Assembly (NCBI RefSeq): GCF_001421665.1
Contig: NZ_LMKV01000031.1
Span: 131,217 to 195,216, forward strand
Reading direction: 5' to 3'
Length of the DNA: 64,000 nucleotides
DNA from: Sphingobium sp. Leaf26
Lineage (GTDB): Bacteria > Pseudomonadota > Alphaproteobacteria > Sphingomonadales > Sphingomonadaceae
Under the pieces are notes generated by a model that had not been told where the DNA came from, did no database searches, and saw only the letters and a list, made by a program, of their open reading frames with translations. The translations under genes were made by a program, and so were the position numbers. This document shows, piece by piece, positions 25,567 to 34,034 of this stretch (within the stretch, counting starts at the first letter, position 1; each line of letters opens with the position of its first letter).

Positions 25567-26106
25567 TCAATCATCGGGCAATGTCACGGTCACGGCCAGC
25601 GCGCCGCTGTTGCCGGCGAAGCCGACATCGTTGAACCCCATCACCAATCCGGCGGCCTGATCCGGGATCGTGACCCGCGCGCCCTTCCCCACCGCAAAGG
25701 GGCGCCCCATCAACACGCCCTGCGCATCGACAAAGGCCGCCATCAGCGCATGGCGATGATTGGGGTAGAGGATCTTGGGCGCATAAAGGCTGGGATAATA
25801 TTTGCCGCCCTCGCCCGGCTGGTCATCGACCGCCTTATCCTCCAGCCCCTCTGGCCCGACATCCTGCCCGTCGACCTTTGTCGTCGCGCCATCGGCCACC
25901 ATGATCGCGATCTTTTCGGCGGTGTCGTTGACGAAGCCACCGACCATGGCGGGCGGCAACTCGTCGCCCTTGCCATAACGCATCTTCTTGTTGGCCTTGT
26001 TCAGCCAGGGGCCGGACCGCGCATCGACGCTGAGGCTGACCTCCCTGGCCGCCACCGGGCCGGCGGCCATGAACAGGGCGGTCGCCAGCAACAGGCATTT
26101 CATCAT
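25567..26106 (-). CDS. Secreted LecA/PA-IL-like lectin-fold protein, copy 2
   Basis: A 179-residue exported protein (signal about residues 1-19, MKCLLLATALFMAAGPVAA). The C-terminal half resembles the PA-IL (LecA) galactophilic lectin fold: ALMAAFVDAQGVLMGRPFAVG, then a calcium-loop-like GFNDVGFAGNSGALAVTVT. Asp and Asn residues sit where PA-IL binds calcium and sugar. It is a diverged paralogue of the upstream gene, whose stop overlaps this start as ATGA. The position after a TonB receptor suggests a periplasmic or surface glycan-binding helper. Ligand unknown. Confidence 0.7.
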   Translation of the reverse strand: MMKCLLLATALFMAAGPVAAREVSLSVDARSGPWLNKANKKMRYGKGDELPPAMVGGFVNDTAEKIAIMVADGATTKVDGQDVGPEGLEDKAVDDQPGEGGKYYPSLYAPKILYPNHRHALMAAFVDAQGVLMGRPFAVGKGARVTIPDQAAGLVMGFNDVGFAGNSGALAVTVTLPDD

Positions 26107-26672
26107 TGCGCCTCCTTATCCTCCACGATCACGCGGGCTTCGGGAATGTCGACCGTCACCGACAGGCTACCACCATTGTCCGCATAAATATCGTCATTGA
26201 CGCCCAGCGAAATGCCCATCGCCCCGGCCGGCACGCTCTGCACAGCCTCGCGTCCGACCAGGAAGGGCGTGCCGACGACCCGTCCGTCCGCGTCGATAAA
26301 AGCGCCGACCAGCGCGTTCAGCTTTATCGGCCGGGTCGCCCGGTCGATATAATGGCCGGGAAAGACGACGCCCGAATTGCCGATATTGTCGTCGGCCACG
26401 AAATCCGCCTGCCCGTCCGGTCCGATGGCAATGCCGCCCGGAATCGTTGTCGTTTCGCCGGTCGCGGAAAAGCGGATCTTCGCGCCCTCGAACAAATGCT
26501 GGCCCGCGATCATCACCGGGCGGCTGCCATCGCGGCGGCCGAAGCTCATCTTGCCATTGACGCCGGGGTTCCACGGCATCGCGGTCGCCGGCACCGTGAC
26601 CGCGACCTCCTTCGCCTGCACCTGACCCGTCATCATGACGGTCAGCGCCAACACTATCGGGACTGCACGCAC
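26103..26672 (-). CDS. Secreted LecA/PA-IL-like lectin-fold protein, copy 1
   Basis: A 189-residue exported protein (signal MRAVPIVLALTVMMTGQVQA). The pattern LNALVGAFIDADGRVVGTPF, VPAGAMGISLGVNDDIYADN and GGSLSVTV follows the C-terminal strands of PA-IL lectins, including the ND...DN...GS calcium loop. The earlier FEGAKIRFSATGE matches the preceding strand of the same fold. It begins 79 bp after the TonB receptor stop and overlaps its paralogue. Free-standing tandem LecA-like proteins beside a TonB receptor are unusual to my knowledge. Confidence 0.72.
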   Translation of the reverse strand: MRAVPIVLALTVMMTGQVQAKEVAVTVPATAMPWNPGVNGKMSFGRRDGSRPVMIAGQHLFEGAKIRFSATGETTTIPGGIAIGPDGQADFVADDNIGNSGVVFPGHYIDRATRPIKLNALVGAFIDADGRVVGTPFLVGREAVQSVPAGAMGISLGVNDDIYADNGGSLSVTVDIPEARVIVEDKEAQ

Positions 26673-26751
26673 ACCCTTGTCCTTCCAGGAAAAAACGGCC
26701 GTGACGACTATTCGCCACGACCGCCTGTATCTGTCTAGCTACGCATCAGGG

Positions 26752-29478
26752 TCAGAAGCGGAAGCGGACGCTGCCCTGCACCGTCCGCGCCAATGTACGA
26801 ACACCCAGCGGCAGCAGATTATCGCTCCCATGATAGCGGAACACGTCGCTGCCCAGGATGTTCGTTGCCTCCAGCGACAAGGTCATGAACTTGACCGGGG
26901 TAAAGTTGACGGCCGCATCCAGCCGTTCCGTCGCGTCATTATAAGGCGAGTAGGTGGCGTCATGATCATTGCCGCTATTGGGATCGAGCCAGACGCCGTT
27001 GCGATAGGAGGAGCGGTAATTATAGGCGACACGGGCGCTGAATTTGGGCGTGTCGTAGAACAGCTCCATATTGGCGGTCCATTTCGACGTGTTCGGGGAA
27101 TCGAACTCGCCAGGAAAGTCCTCCTGATCGTCATATTCGATGCGCGCCTTGAACATGTGCGATCCGTTCACCTTCACGCCGAAATTGCGCAGGGCACCCG
27201 GCAGGAAGTCGAAGAAGGTCTGAAACGTGCCTTCGATGCCTGTAAAGGTGCCGTCGCCCACATTGCGCAACTGTTCGATATAGCCGGAAGGAGCATTGAC
27301 GCCGTACAGCGCCAATTCCGCCGCCGTCACCAACTCACGGCTGTAGAAGAGCGAGCCGGTCGTCTTCTTGTGATAGCCGGCCAGCGAAATCTGACCGCCC
27401 CGTCCAAAATAATATTCGGCGCTGATGTCGAACGCCTGATCGCGTTGCGCCTTGAGGTCCGGGTTACCGGCGAAAATGATCGGCGGATTGGCGCGCGTCT
27501 CGGCAAAATAGAAGGGACGCGAGTCGTAGAAGCTGGGGCGCTGGACATTGGTGCTATAGGCCAGACGCAACTGCATCTTGGGCGTGAAGTGAATGATCGC
27601 CGTCGCGCTGGGCAGCACATCATAATAATTGCCGCTGCCAGGCGATTCCTGAACGATGTCCTGGAACCCGTTGGTCACATCGCCCGGACGGTAGTTGAAG
27701 CTGGTCGAATTGCCCCATGTATTGGTGTAGCGCACACCGGCCACGCCATCGACGGGGATGTTCCCCAGCTTGAAACCCCAGTTGAACTGGGCATAGGCGG
27801 CAAAATTCTTTTCGTCGGAGCTGAAGGTCTGGCCGCGGTCGCTGTTCGGATAGACGGTCGAGAAGGTCGTGGCGTTGCCGGGATCATATTGCTGGATGAA
27901 GGCGCGAATGTCGTCGATATTCGCCAGTAGCGTCGCCCCCGGAATGCGATACCATTCCATGGTGGAGCCGCCAATGTCGGGACCGACCAGCGACGCATCG
28001 CCAAAACCGGGGAACAGGCTGAGCGGCGCCGGCGCGCCGTTCACACGTGGGAAGCCGTCACGATAGCCATAATAACGACTGGTCTTGCGCTGATTGTAAC
28101 GACCGCCGACTTGCAGGCTGCGCAGGAAAGACTCCTCGCTCAGTTTCAGGGTCAGGTCAGCCTGAGCCGCGAACTCCTTGTTCTTCGATCCGCCCCGATT
28201 GTCCTGAAAGCGATCGACGCCATAGCTGGACAGGTCGTTCAGATCGACGCCGTTGAAGGTGATCGACGGCACGCCTTTGCTATACAGATCGGATGCGAAA
28301 TCGACCGTAGCGGAATTGAGGTTGTTGGGGCGCAATATGGTTTCAACGAAATAATTGCCTTCGCTCGACCAGTTATATTGCGCGCTGACGTTCAGTTGGG
28401 CGCGGTCATTATGCCAGTGCGCTTCCAGATTGCTGGTGTAGAGGTTCGAATGGATGCTGTTATATTGCGTATCGATGCCTGCCGGGATGCCATTGGGGTT
28501 GGTGACGGTCAGGGATTTGACGGTCTTGCCGTCGGGCATCAGGACGATATCGCTGTAATTGGCGGCGAACGGCAAATCCTGCGCATACAGGCGCTCGACC
28601 GACCGCTTCTCGCGCGATCCCAGATAGCCGCCCTCCAGCACGAAATCGAGATTGTCGCTGGCCTTCCACTGGAGCACCGCGTTGATGGAGGGCCGCTTCA
28701 CGCTGCCCTGCTCGATGCCATATTGCGCGCGATAGGGGATGACGATGTTGGAATCGCCAACCTTGGTCGTGAAGGGCGATTCACTGTCGATGAAATTTTC
28801 ACGATAATTGGTCTTGGTCATCGACGCATTGATCAGGAAGCCAATTTCGCCGATCCCCGTCTCGAAGCGGTTGGCCACCAGCAAACTGCCATAGGGGCTG
28901 ACCTTTTCGGAAATATCGTCATAGGAGCCACGGACACTGCCCGCGATGGTCCATCCTTTCTTCAGATCGAACGGACGGCGCAGTTCGACATTGACGGTGC
29001 CGGCGATGCCGCCTTCCACCTGATCGGCGGAGCGGGTCTTGTAGACGTCGACCGACTTCAGCAGTTCCGCCGGAATATCGGCCAGGTTCAGCGAACGGCC
29101 GTCGCCCAGATTGGTGTTGTTGCCGTTCACCGTGGTCTGCACCTCGGACAGGCCGCGGATCGTCACGCCCTGCCCTTGGCCACGCGCGCGGTCGATCTGC
29201 ACGCCGGTCACGCGGGCGAGCGCTTCGGGGACGTTATTGTCCGGCAACTTACCGGCGTCCTCGGCGACCACCGAGTCCACGATCTGCTTGCTGTTCTGCT
29301 TCTTGGTCGATGCCGCCGCGACGCTGCCACGCACGCCGGTGACGATGATGTCAGACTTGGCGGCGGCCGCTTCGTCCGGGGATTGCGGCGCATCCTGCGC
29401 CATGGCCGCGACCGACAAGGACGCGAAAGTCAGTGCGGACAGAGCCGCCGACATGTTGAGTACCGTACGAGACTTCAT
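26752..29478 (-). CDS. TonB-dependent receptor, hydroxyproline-glycoprotein locus
   Basis: Outer-membrane transporter of 908 residues. Signal peptide MKSRTVLNMSAALSALTFAS (cut near AMAQ), TonB box DIIVTGVRGS, plug (KLPDNNVPEALARVTGVQID, GVTIRGLSEVQTTVNGNNT, VDVYKTRSADQVEGGIAGTVN) and barrel ending TVQGSVRFRF. I use the ATG at 29478; the open frame continues through the promoter, where an operator half lies at 29516-29527. This NN...RVTGVQI subtype is common for carbohydrate receptors in sphingomonads. Ligand inferred: arabinosylated peptide or oligosaccharide. Confidence 0.92.
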   Translation of the reverse strand: MKSRTVLNMSAALSALTFASLSVAAMAQDAPQSPDEAAAAKSDIIVTGVRGSVAAASTKKQNSKQIVDSVVAEDAGKLPDNNVPEALARVTGVQIDRARGQGQGVTIRGLSEVQTTVNGNNTNLGDGRSLNLADIPAELLKSVDVYKTRSADQVEGGIAGTVNVELRRPFDLKKGWTIAGSVRGSYDDISEKVSPYGSLLVANRFETGIGEIGFLINASMTKTNYRENFIDSESPFTTKVGDSNIVIPYRAQYGIEQGSVKRPSINAVLQWKASDNLDFVLEGGYLGSREKRSVERLYAQDLPFAANYSDIVLMPDGKTVKSLTVTNPNGIPAGIDTQYNSIHSNLYTSNLEAHWHNDRAQLNVSAQYNWSSEGNYFVETILRPNNLNSATVDFASDLYSKGVPSITFNGVDLNDLSSYGVDRFQDNRGGSKNKEFAAQADLTLKLSEESFLRSLQVGGRYNQRKTSRYYGYRDGFPRVNGAPAPLSLFPGFGDASLVGPDIGGSTMEWYRIPGATLLANIDDIRAFIQQYDPGNATTFSTVYPNSDRGQTFSSDEKNFAAYAQFNWGFKLGNIPVDGVAGVRYTNTWGNSTSFNYRPGDVTNGFQDIVQESPGSGNYYDVLPSATAIIHFTPKMQLRLAYSTNVQRPSFYDSRPFYFAETRANPPIIFAGNPDLKAQRDQAFDISAEYYFGRGGQISLAGYHKKTTGSLFYSRELVTAAELALYGVNAPSGYIEQLRNVGDGTFTGIEGTFQTFFDFLPGALRNFGVKVNGSHMFKARIEYDDQEDFPGEFDSPNTSKWTANMELFYDTPKFSARVAYNYRSSYRNGVWLDPNSGNDHDATYSPYNDATERLDAAVNFTPVKFMTLSLEATNILGSDVFRYHGSDNLLPLGVRTLARTVQGSVRFRF

Positions 29479-29515
29479 CCACTTTCCCCTTTTCCCCGGC
29501 GGATTGCCTGACTTT

Positions 29516-29527
29516 ATATCGTATACC
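29516..29527. promoter_or_regulatory. Operator-like site before the TonB receptor
   Basis: ATATCGTATACC keeps one full half and the centre of the ATATCGTATACGATAT palindrome. It lies 38 bp before the receptor start in an otherwise AT-rich promoter region (29479-29560). Confidence 0.55.
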
Positions 29528-29623
29528 AACTACATTATTTAGTCGGAGTCAAGGCCAATGCAATCTTTCGGCAACAAAGTTGCAAATAGAGCGCAGGCCG
29601 CGATCAAATCTTTGAAAAGCAAG

Positions 29624-29651
29624 AAAAAGGGGCGCTGGTTGCCCGCGCCCC
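29624..29651 (-). terminator. Rho-independent terminator of the GH127-GH43 operon
   Basis: GCGCCCC (29645-29651) pairs with GGGGCGC (29629-29635) around a 9-base loop. On the minus strand this is followed by five T (29624-29628 read as A on the plus strand) and TCTTGC. It is correctly oriented just after the GH43 stop. Confidence 0.8.
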
Positions 29652-29684
29652 TTATCCCGATCAACTGTCCAACTCGGTGTCGCG

Positions 29685-31250
29685 TCAACTGCAACCCTGC
29701 GCCGGTTTCGAGTCCCGATCGCGTATCACCGGCTGTGCGGCGCTGGGCGCCAGCACTTCCCATTCCTGCACGGCCAGCCCCGCATGGCTCTTGCCATCGC
29801 CAGACGCATCCAGCACCGCGCGCAGGCAGCGGGTGCGGATCGGCGGGAAGCTGACAGCCTGAAACGCGCCTGATGCCGTGCCATAGCCGCTCGCGCCGGG
29901 CACCGGTATCCAGCCGCCTTTGCCCTGCCGATATTCCAGATGCCAGGCCGCCGGCGGCGCGACGCCCACGCCAGACCCCGCCGGCTGGTCGTTCCAGAAC
30001 CAGATGCGCGATCCGTCGATCGTCACCGGCTTGTTCCAGCGATATTCGATCCATTGGCGCGGCGGATTGTCGGGCGACCAGCTGCCCCACATGTCTGGCG
30101 GCAGAGGCGCGGCCTTGGTGATGCCGTCGTTCAGCGACTTGATCCAATATTGCACCGGCAGCGGATCGTTGGACGCCGTGGCCGACGCCGTCCGCGCAAT
30201 GTTGCGCGTCGGGGCCAGAGGCGGTTGCCCTCGCAAAGTCGGCACCACGGTCCGGATGCGCGCGGGCGTCACGCTGTCATCCCACTCTATCTTGTCCAGT
30301 GCCACGCTCCGGCGAAAATGCCCGCCGCCCTTCGCATCCGCCGTATGATAGGCCAGATACCATTGCCCCTTATACTCGACCGCGCCCGAATGGGATGTGG
30401 TCGACGATACAGGCTTGAGCGCCACGCCACGATATGTCCATGGTCCCATGGGCGATGACGCCGTGCCATAGGCGATGCAGGCATGATAGACCGCCGGTGT
30501 GCAATCCGACGTCGGCCCCGCCTTGTTCCCTGCATAGAGCATATAATAGATGCCCTTGCGCTTCATGATCCAGGGCGCCTCGAAGAATCCGGTCAGCCCC
30601 TCGATCGTGCGTTCCGGTCCCTTGGGCGTGATCATGTCACGCCCCAGTTCCATGCCCCGCAACTGGCCGAACGTGCCCCAATAGAGATAGACCCGCCCGT
30701 CATCGTCGATCAGGATGGTGGGGTCGATATTCTGGATGTCGTTCCTGACCGGCACCCGCTGCGAGATGATCGGTCCCGAAGGATGCGCATCGCGCCACGG
30801 TCCGGTCGGACTGTCCGCCACCGCTACGCCGATGGCGAAGCGGTCCTGCGCGTCGCTGTCCTTTTCCAGCACCGGGGCGTAGAAATAATAGCGCTTGTCC
30901 GGTCCCTGCACGATCTGCCCGGCATAGGCCCGCGCTTCCTCCGCCCAGGCGAAGACATTTTCCGGCTTGGCGATGGCGGGATAATGGGTCCATTGACCAG
31001 ACTTCGGATCGTCGGTCTTGAGCAGTTGCCATTCGCCCATGATGAAATCATTGACGTCAGGCGGCGCCTGATCCCGACCCGCGAGGATCCACAGCGCCCC
31101 ATCCGCGACGAAGGGAGCGGGGTCGGTCGAATAATAATCGCCATCGGCTAAAATCGGATTGCCCGGCACGCTGATCTGGCGGGCTTCCTGCGCGTCAGCC
31201 GACGCAACCGCCATGACCAGCGCGATACCGGCGAACAGTTCATTCTTCAT
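29685..31250 (-). CDS. GH43-family glycosidase with C-terminal discoidin-like module
   Basis: Five-bladed beta-propeller hydrolase of GH43, typically acting on arabinofuranosides or xylosides. Signal peptide about residues 1-20 (MKNELFAGIALVMAVASADA). Catalytic-site candidates: Asp43 in STDPAPFV (base), Asp in QNIDPTILIDDDG (pKa modulator) and Glu in FFEAPWIMKRKGIYYMLYAG (acid). From about residue 350 there is a galactose-binding/F5-8C-like module (KSLNDGITK, QWIEYRWNKPVTIDGSRIWF, ASGYGT). It overlaps the DUF885 gene end by 11 bp and is the last gene before a terminator. With the GH127/GH146 gene in the operon, arabinose release is the likely job. Confidence 0.86.
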   Translation of the reverse strand: MKNELFAGIALVMAVASADAQEARQISVPGNPILADGDYYSTDPAPFVADGALWILAGRDQAPPDVNDFIMGEWQLLKTDDPKSGQWTHYPAIAKPENVFAWAEEARAYAGQIVQGPDKRYYFYAPVLEKDSDAQDRFAIGVAVADSPTGPWRDAHPSGPIISQRVPVRNDIQNIDPTILIDDDGRVYLYWGTFGQLRGMELGRDMITPKGPERTIEGLTGFFEAPWIMKRKGIYYMLYAGNKAGPTSDCTPAVYHACIAYGTASSPMGPWTYRGVALKPVSSTTSHSGAVEYKGQWYLAYHTADAKGGGHFRRSVALDKIEWDDSVTPARIRTVVPTLRGQPPLAPTRNIARTASATASNDPLPVQYWIKSLNDGITKAAPLPPDMWGSWSPDNPPRQWIEYRWNKPVTIDGSRIWFWNDQPAGSGVGVAPPAAWHLEYRQGKGGWIPVPGASGYGTASGAFQAVSFPPIRTRCLRAVLDASGDGKSHAGLAVQEWEVLAPSAAQPVIRDRDSKPAQGCS

Positions 31251-33012
31251 CTGGATAAGGCCCCTTGCCGCCATCGGCGATCAATTGGTCGACACGCTGG
31301 TCGATGACCGGTAGCGGCACCGCACCCAGCGCCAGCACCGCATCATGGAAAGCGCGAATGTTGAACTTCGCGCCCAGCGCCTTCTCCGCTTTCCTGCGCG
31401 CATCCACGAAGGCCAGCTCCCCCATATAATAGGACAGGGCCTGACCCGGCCAGGCGATATAGCGGTCCACTTCCGTCTCGATCTCGTGATCGGACAGCGC
31501 CGTATTCTCGTGCAGATAGTCCTGCGCCTGTTTGCGGGTCCAGCCCATCGCATGGATGCCGGTGTCCACCACCAGCCGCGACGCGCGCCACGCCTGATAG
31601 CTCAGCATCCCGAAACGGTCATAAGGCGTTTCATACATGCCCATATCCTCGCCCAGCGCCTCGCAATAGAGCGCCCAGCCCTCGCCATAGGCGGAGAGAT
31701 ACGTGTCGCGGCGGAAGGCGGGCAGCGCTTTGTTCTCCGCCGCCAGCGGCATCTGCATCGCATGGCCCGGCGCGCTCTCATGCAGCGTCAGTGCGACCTG
31801 CGAATAGAAAGGCCGCGAGGGAAGGTCATAGGTGTTGACCAGATAGATGCCCGGCCCGCCGCGCCCCCCGGTGTAGAAGGGCGCGATATCGTCCGGCACC
31901 GGCTTGATCGCAAAGCGCATCCGCGGCATCCGCCCGAAATATTCGGACGCCTTGCCGTCGAAAGTCTTGGCGATCCAGGCTGCGCGGTTCAGCAGTTCCT
32001 GCGGCGTCTTGGCATAAAATTGCGGATCGGTCCGCAGGAAGGTGAGGAAGGCCGGCAGGTCGCCCTTGAACGCGACCTGTTTCATGACCTCGCCCATCTG
32101 CCCCCGGATGCGCGCCATTTCATCCAGGCCGATCTGGTGGATCTGCGCCGGGCTCCTGTCCAGCGTCACGAATTCGCGAATCTTGGACTGATAATAGGCT
32201 TTGCCGTCGGGCAATGTATAAGCCGCCAGATCCTTGCGTGCGCCCGGAATATAATCCTGCCGCAGGAAGGTCAGCAGCGTCTGATGCGCCGGCACCACCG
32301 CCTGCGCGATCGCGGCCTGCGCCTCTCCCTTCAACGCCGCCTGCACATCGGCGGGGATGGTCGCGGGCAGCGCCTTGAACGGCGCGTAGAAGGGATTCTT
32401 CTCGACGCTCTTTGCATGCACCACCTGCGCGACGCCGATGTCGCGGCCTTGCAGCGTAATCTGCGCCGGGGTGAAACCACGCTTCAGGCCCGCGCGCATA
32501 TTGGCGATCTGCTGGTCATAATAGCGCGGAATGTCGCGCAGCATCGCGATATAGCGCCGCGCGCCAGCCTCGTCCCGCAGAGGCTCGCGTGCCCAGCCGG
32601 CCAGATCGCCCCAGAAGCTGGTGTCGGCGTTCAGCGGCTTCTCATAGTCGCGATAGCGCTGCTCGGCGACCATCGCGTCGATCTGCCCCTTGTAGACCGC
32701 AAAGTTGATCTTCTGCTCCGGTGAGAGTTGATCGACCTTGATCGCCGCCAGTTGCGTCTCCACCTGCTCCCAGCGGGCGAGCCGCGCGGCCTGCGCCTTG
32801 GCGCCGACGTCGGGCAGGGCCAGCGCCTGATCCTTGGGACCATCCTCGCTCGGCCCCGACTGTTTCTGCCGCCAGTCATATTCGGCTGTGTAGATCGCTT
32901 CGAACGCCTTGTCCGCTGCCTGTGTATCGGGCTGGGCCTGCGCCATGGGCGCTGCCAGACTGACGAAAGCCGCACCGCCGAGCAGCCAGGTCCGGCCGCC
33001 AAAGATCGTCAC
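31240..33012 (-). CDS. DUF885 family metallopeptidase-like protein
   Basis: A 590-residue exported protein (signal to about residue 26, AAPMAQAQ) of the DUF885 family, whose members carry an HExxxxH-type zinc motif, here HESAPGH at 411-417 in ALTLHESAPGHAMQ. Other family marks are YLVNTYDLPSRPFYSQVA, YLSAYGEGWALYCEALGEDMG and a C-terminal GQALSYYMGELAF. Some DUF885 proteins are peptidases, so cleavage of released peptides fits. It overlaps its neighbours at both ends (ATGA with the Ldh gene upstream). Confidence 0.86.
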   Translation of the reverse strand: MTIFGGRTWLLGGAAFVSLAAPMAQAQPDTQAADKAFEAIYTAEYDWRQKQSGPSEDGPKDQALALPDVGAKAQAARLARWEQVETQLAAIKVDQLSPEQKINFAVYKGQIDAMVAEQRYRDYEKPLNADTSFWGDLAGWAREPLRDEAGARRYIAMLRDIPRYYDQQIANMRAGLKRGFTPAQITLQGRDIGVAQVVHAKSVEKNPFYAPFKALPATIPADVQAALKGEAQAAIAQAVVPAHQTLLTFLRQDYIPGARKDLAAYTLPDGKAYYQSKIREFVTLDRSPAQIHQIGLDEMARIRGQMGEVMKQVAFKGDLPAFLTFLRTDPQFYAKTPQELLNRAAWIAKTFDGKASEYFGRMPRMRFAIKPVPDDIAPFYTGGRGGPGIYLVNTYDLPSRPFYSQVALTLHESAPGHAMQMPLAAENKALPAFRRDTYLSAYGEGWALYCEALGEDMGMYETPYDRFGMLSYQAWRASRLVVDTGIHAMGWTRKQAQDYLHENTALSDHEIETEVDRYIAWPGQALSYYMGELAFVDARRKAEKALGAKFNIRAFHDAVLALGAVPLPVIDQRVDQLIADGGKGPYPDEE

Positions 33013-34034
33013 GCCATTTCCCCTTCCAACAAAGCCAAAATATCGCTGTGCAACGCCGCCGGGATGCGGACGCCTTGCGCATCCGACTGCGCCCGCGCGA
33101 CATAGCGCCGCGCGCCTGGCAGGCGGGCGCCTTGCCCGGTGATCGCATCGAACATCGCCTCGGCCCGGCCCAGATGCTCGTCCACGCTTGCGCCCAGAAA
33201 GCCAGCCGGGTCGATCGCGATCACCAGTTCGCCGCCAATCGGCGATCCCATGCGCCCCTGATCGGCGGTCATGGATTCCGCGCTGGTCATGTCGCCGATC
33301 AGCGGCCCGGCGATCAGTTCGACCATCGCCGCCAGCGCCGATCCCTTATGCCCGCCAAAGGTACGCATCGCGCCGTCCAGCACCGCCTTGGGATCGATCG
33401 AGGGATGCCCTTCGCTATCATAGCCCCATTCGGGCGATATGGTCTTGCCCGCGCGCCGATGTAGTTCGATCTCGCCCCGCGCCACCGCGCTGGTGGCGAA
33501 GTCGAACACGAAAGGATTCCCGCCCGGACGCGGCCAGCCGAAGGCGATCGGATTGGTCCCGAACACCGGCTTCGTCCCGCCTTCGGGAGCAACCCAGGCA
33601 TGACTGGGGGTGAAGGCGAGGCCCACCAGACCCGCGTCGGTCAACGCCTCGACCTCCGGCCACAGCGCCGCGAAATGCACGACATTGTTCAGCGCCAGCG
33701 CCGCGATGCCGAACTTGCGCGCCTTCTCGATCAGCAGCGGCAGGCCGCGCTCGAACGGCAGTTGGGCAAAACCGCCCTTGCCATCGACACGCACCAGCGC
33801 GGCGGCCGGTTCGCTCACCACCGGCACCGCATCGGGCACGACCACCCCGCGCTCGATCGAATTGGCGGCGACCAGCAGGCGATAAAGGCCGTGCGAGGCG
33901 CAGCCATCCCGCTCGCCCGCCACCATCGTCCGGGCGACGGCGGCAGCATGATCGGGCGCCAGGCCCCGACTTTCCAGCACCTTGCGGGCGAGCGCGTCGG
34001 CCTCCGCAAGGGTCATCGCAACCATGTCACTCAT
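33009..34034 (-). CDS. Ldh-family NAD(P)-dependent oxidoreductase (possible pyrroline-2-carboxylate reductase)
   Basis: A 341-residue member of the malate/L-lactate dehydrogenase type-2 family (YlbC/DpkA fold). Seen: DGCASHGLYRLLVAANSIERG, ALNNVVHFAALWPEVEALTD, GTNPIAFGWPR, DFATSAVARGEIELHRRAGK and GGHKGSALAAMVELIAGPL. Family members include delta1-piperideine/pyrroline-2-carboxylate reductases, which return imino acids from proline or 3-hydroxyproline breakdown to L-proline. That role fits a hydroxyproline locus, but a sugar-acid or malate dehydrogenase cannot be excluded. It is coupled on both sides by ATGA overlaps. Confidence 0.8.
   Translation of the reverse strand: MSDMVAMTLAEADALARKVLESRGLAPDHAAAVARTMVAGERDGCASHGLYRLLVAANSIERGVVVPDAVPVVSEPAAALVRVDGKGGFAQLPFERGLPLLIEKARKFGIAALALNNVVHFAALWPEVEALTDAGLVGLAFTPSHAWVAPEGGTKPVFGTNPIAFGWPRPGGNPFVFDFATSAVARGEIELHRRAGKTISPEWGYDSEGHPSIDPKAVLDGAMRTFGGHKGSALAAMVELIAGPLIGDMTSAESMTADQGRMGSPIGGELVIAIDPAGFLGASVDEHLGRAEAMFDAITGQGARLPGARRYVARAQSDAQGVRIPAALHSDILALLEGEMA

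Noticed and set aside
29700..29720. tRNA-like TTTCGAGTCC word
   Set aside because: It lies inside the GH43 coding sequence and no acceptor stem or anticodon arm can be formed around it.
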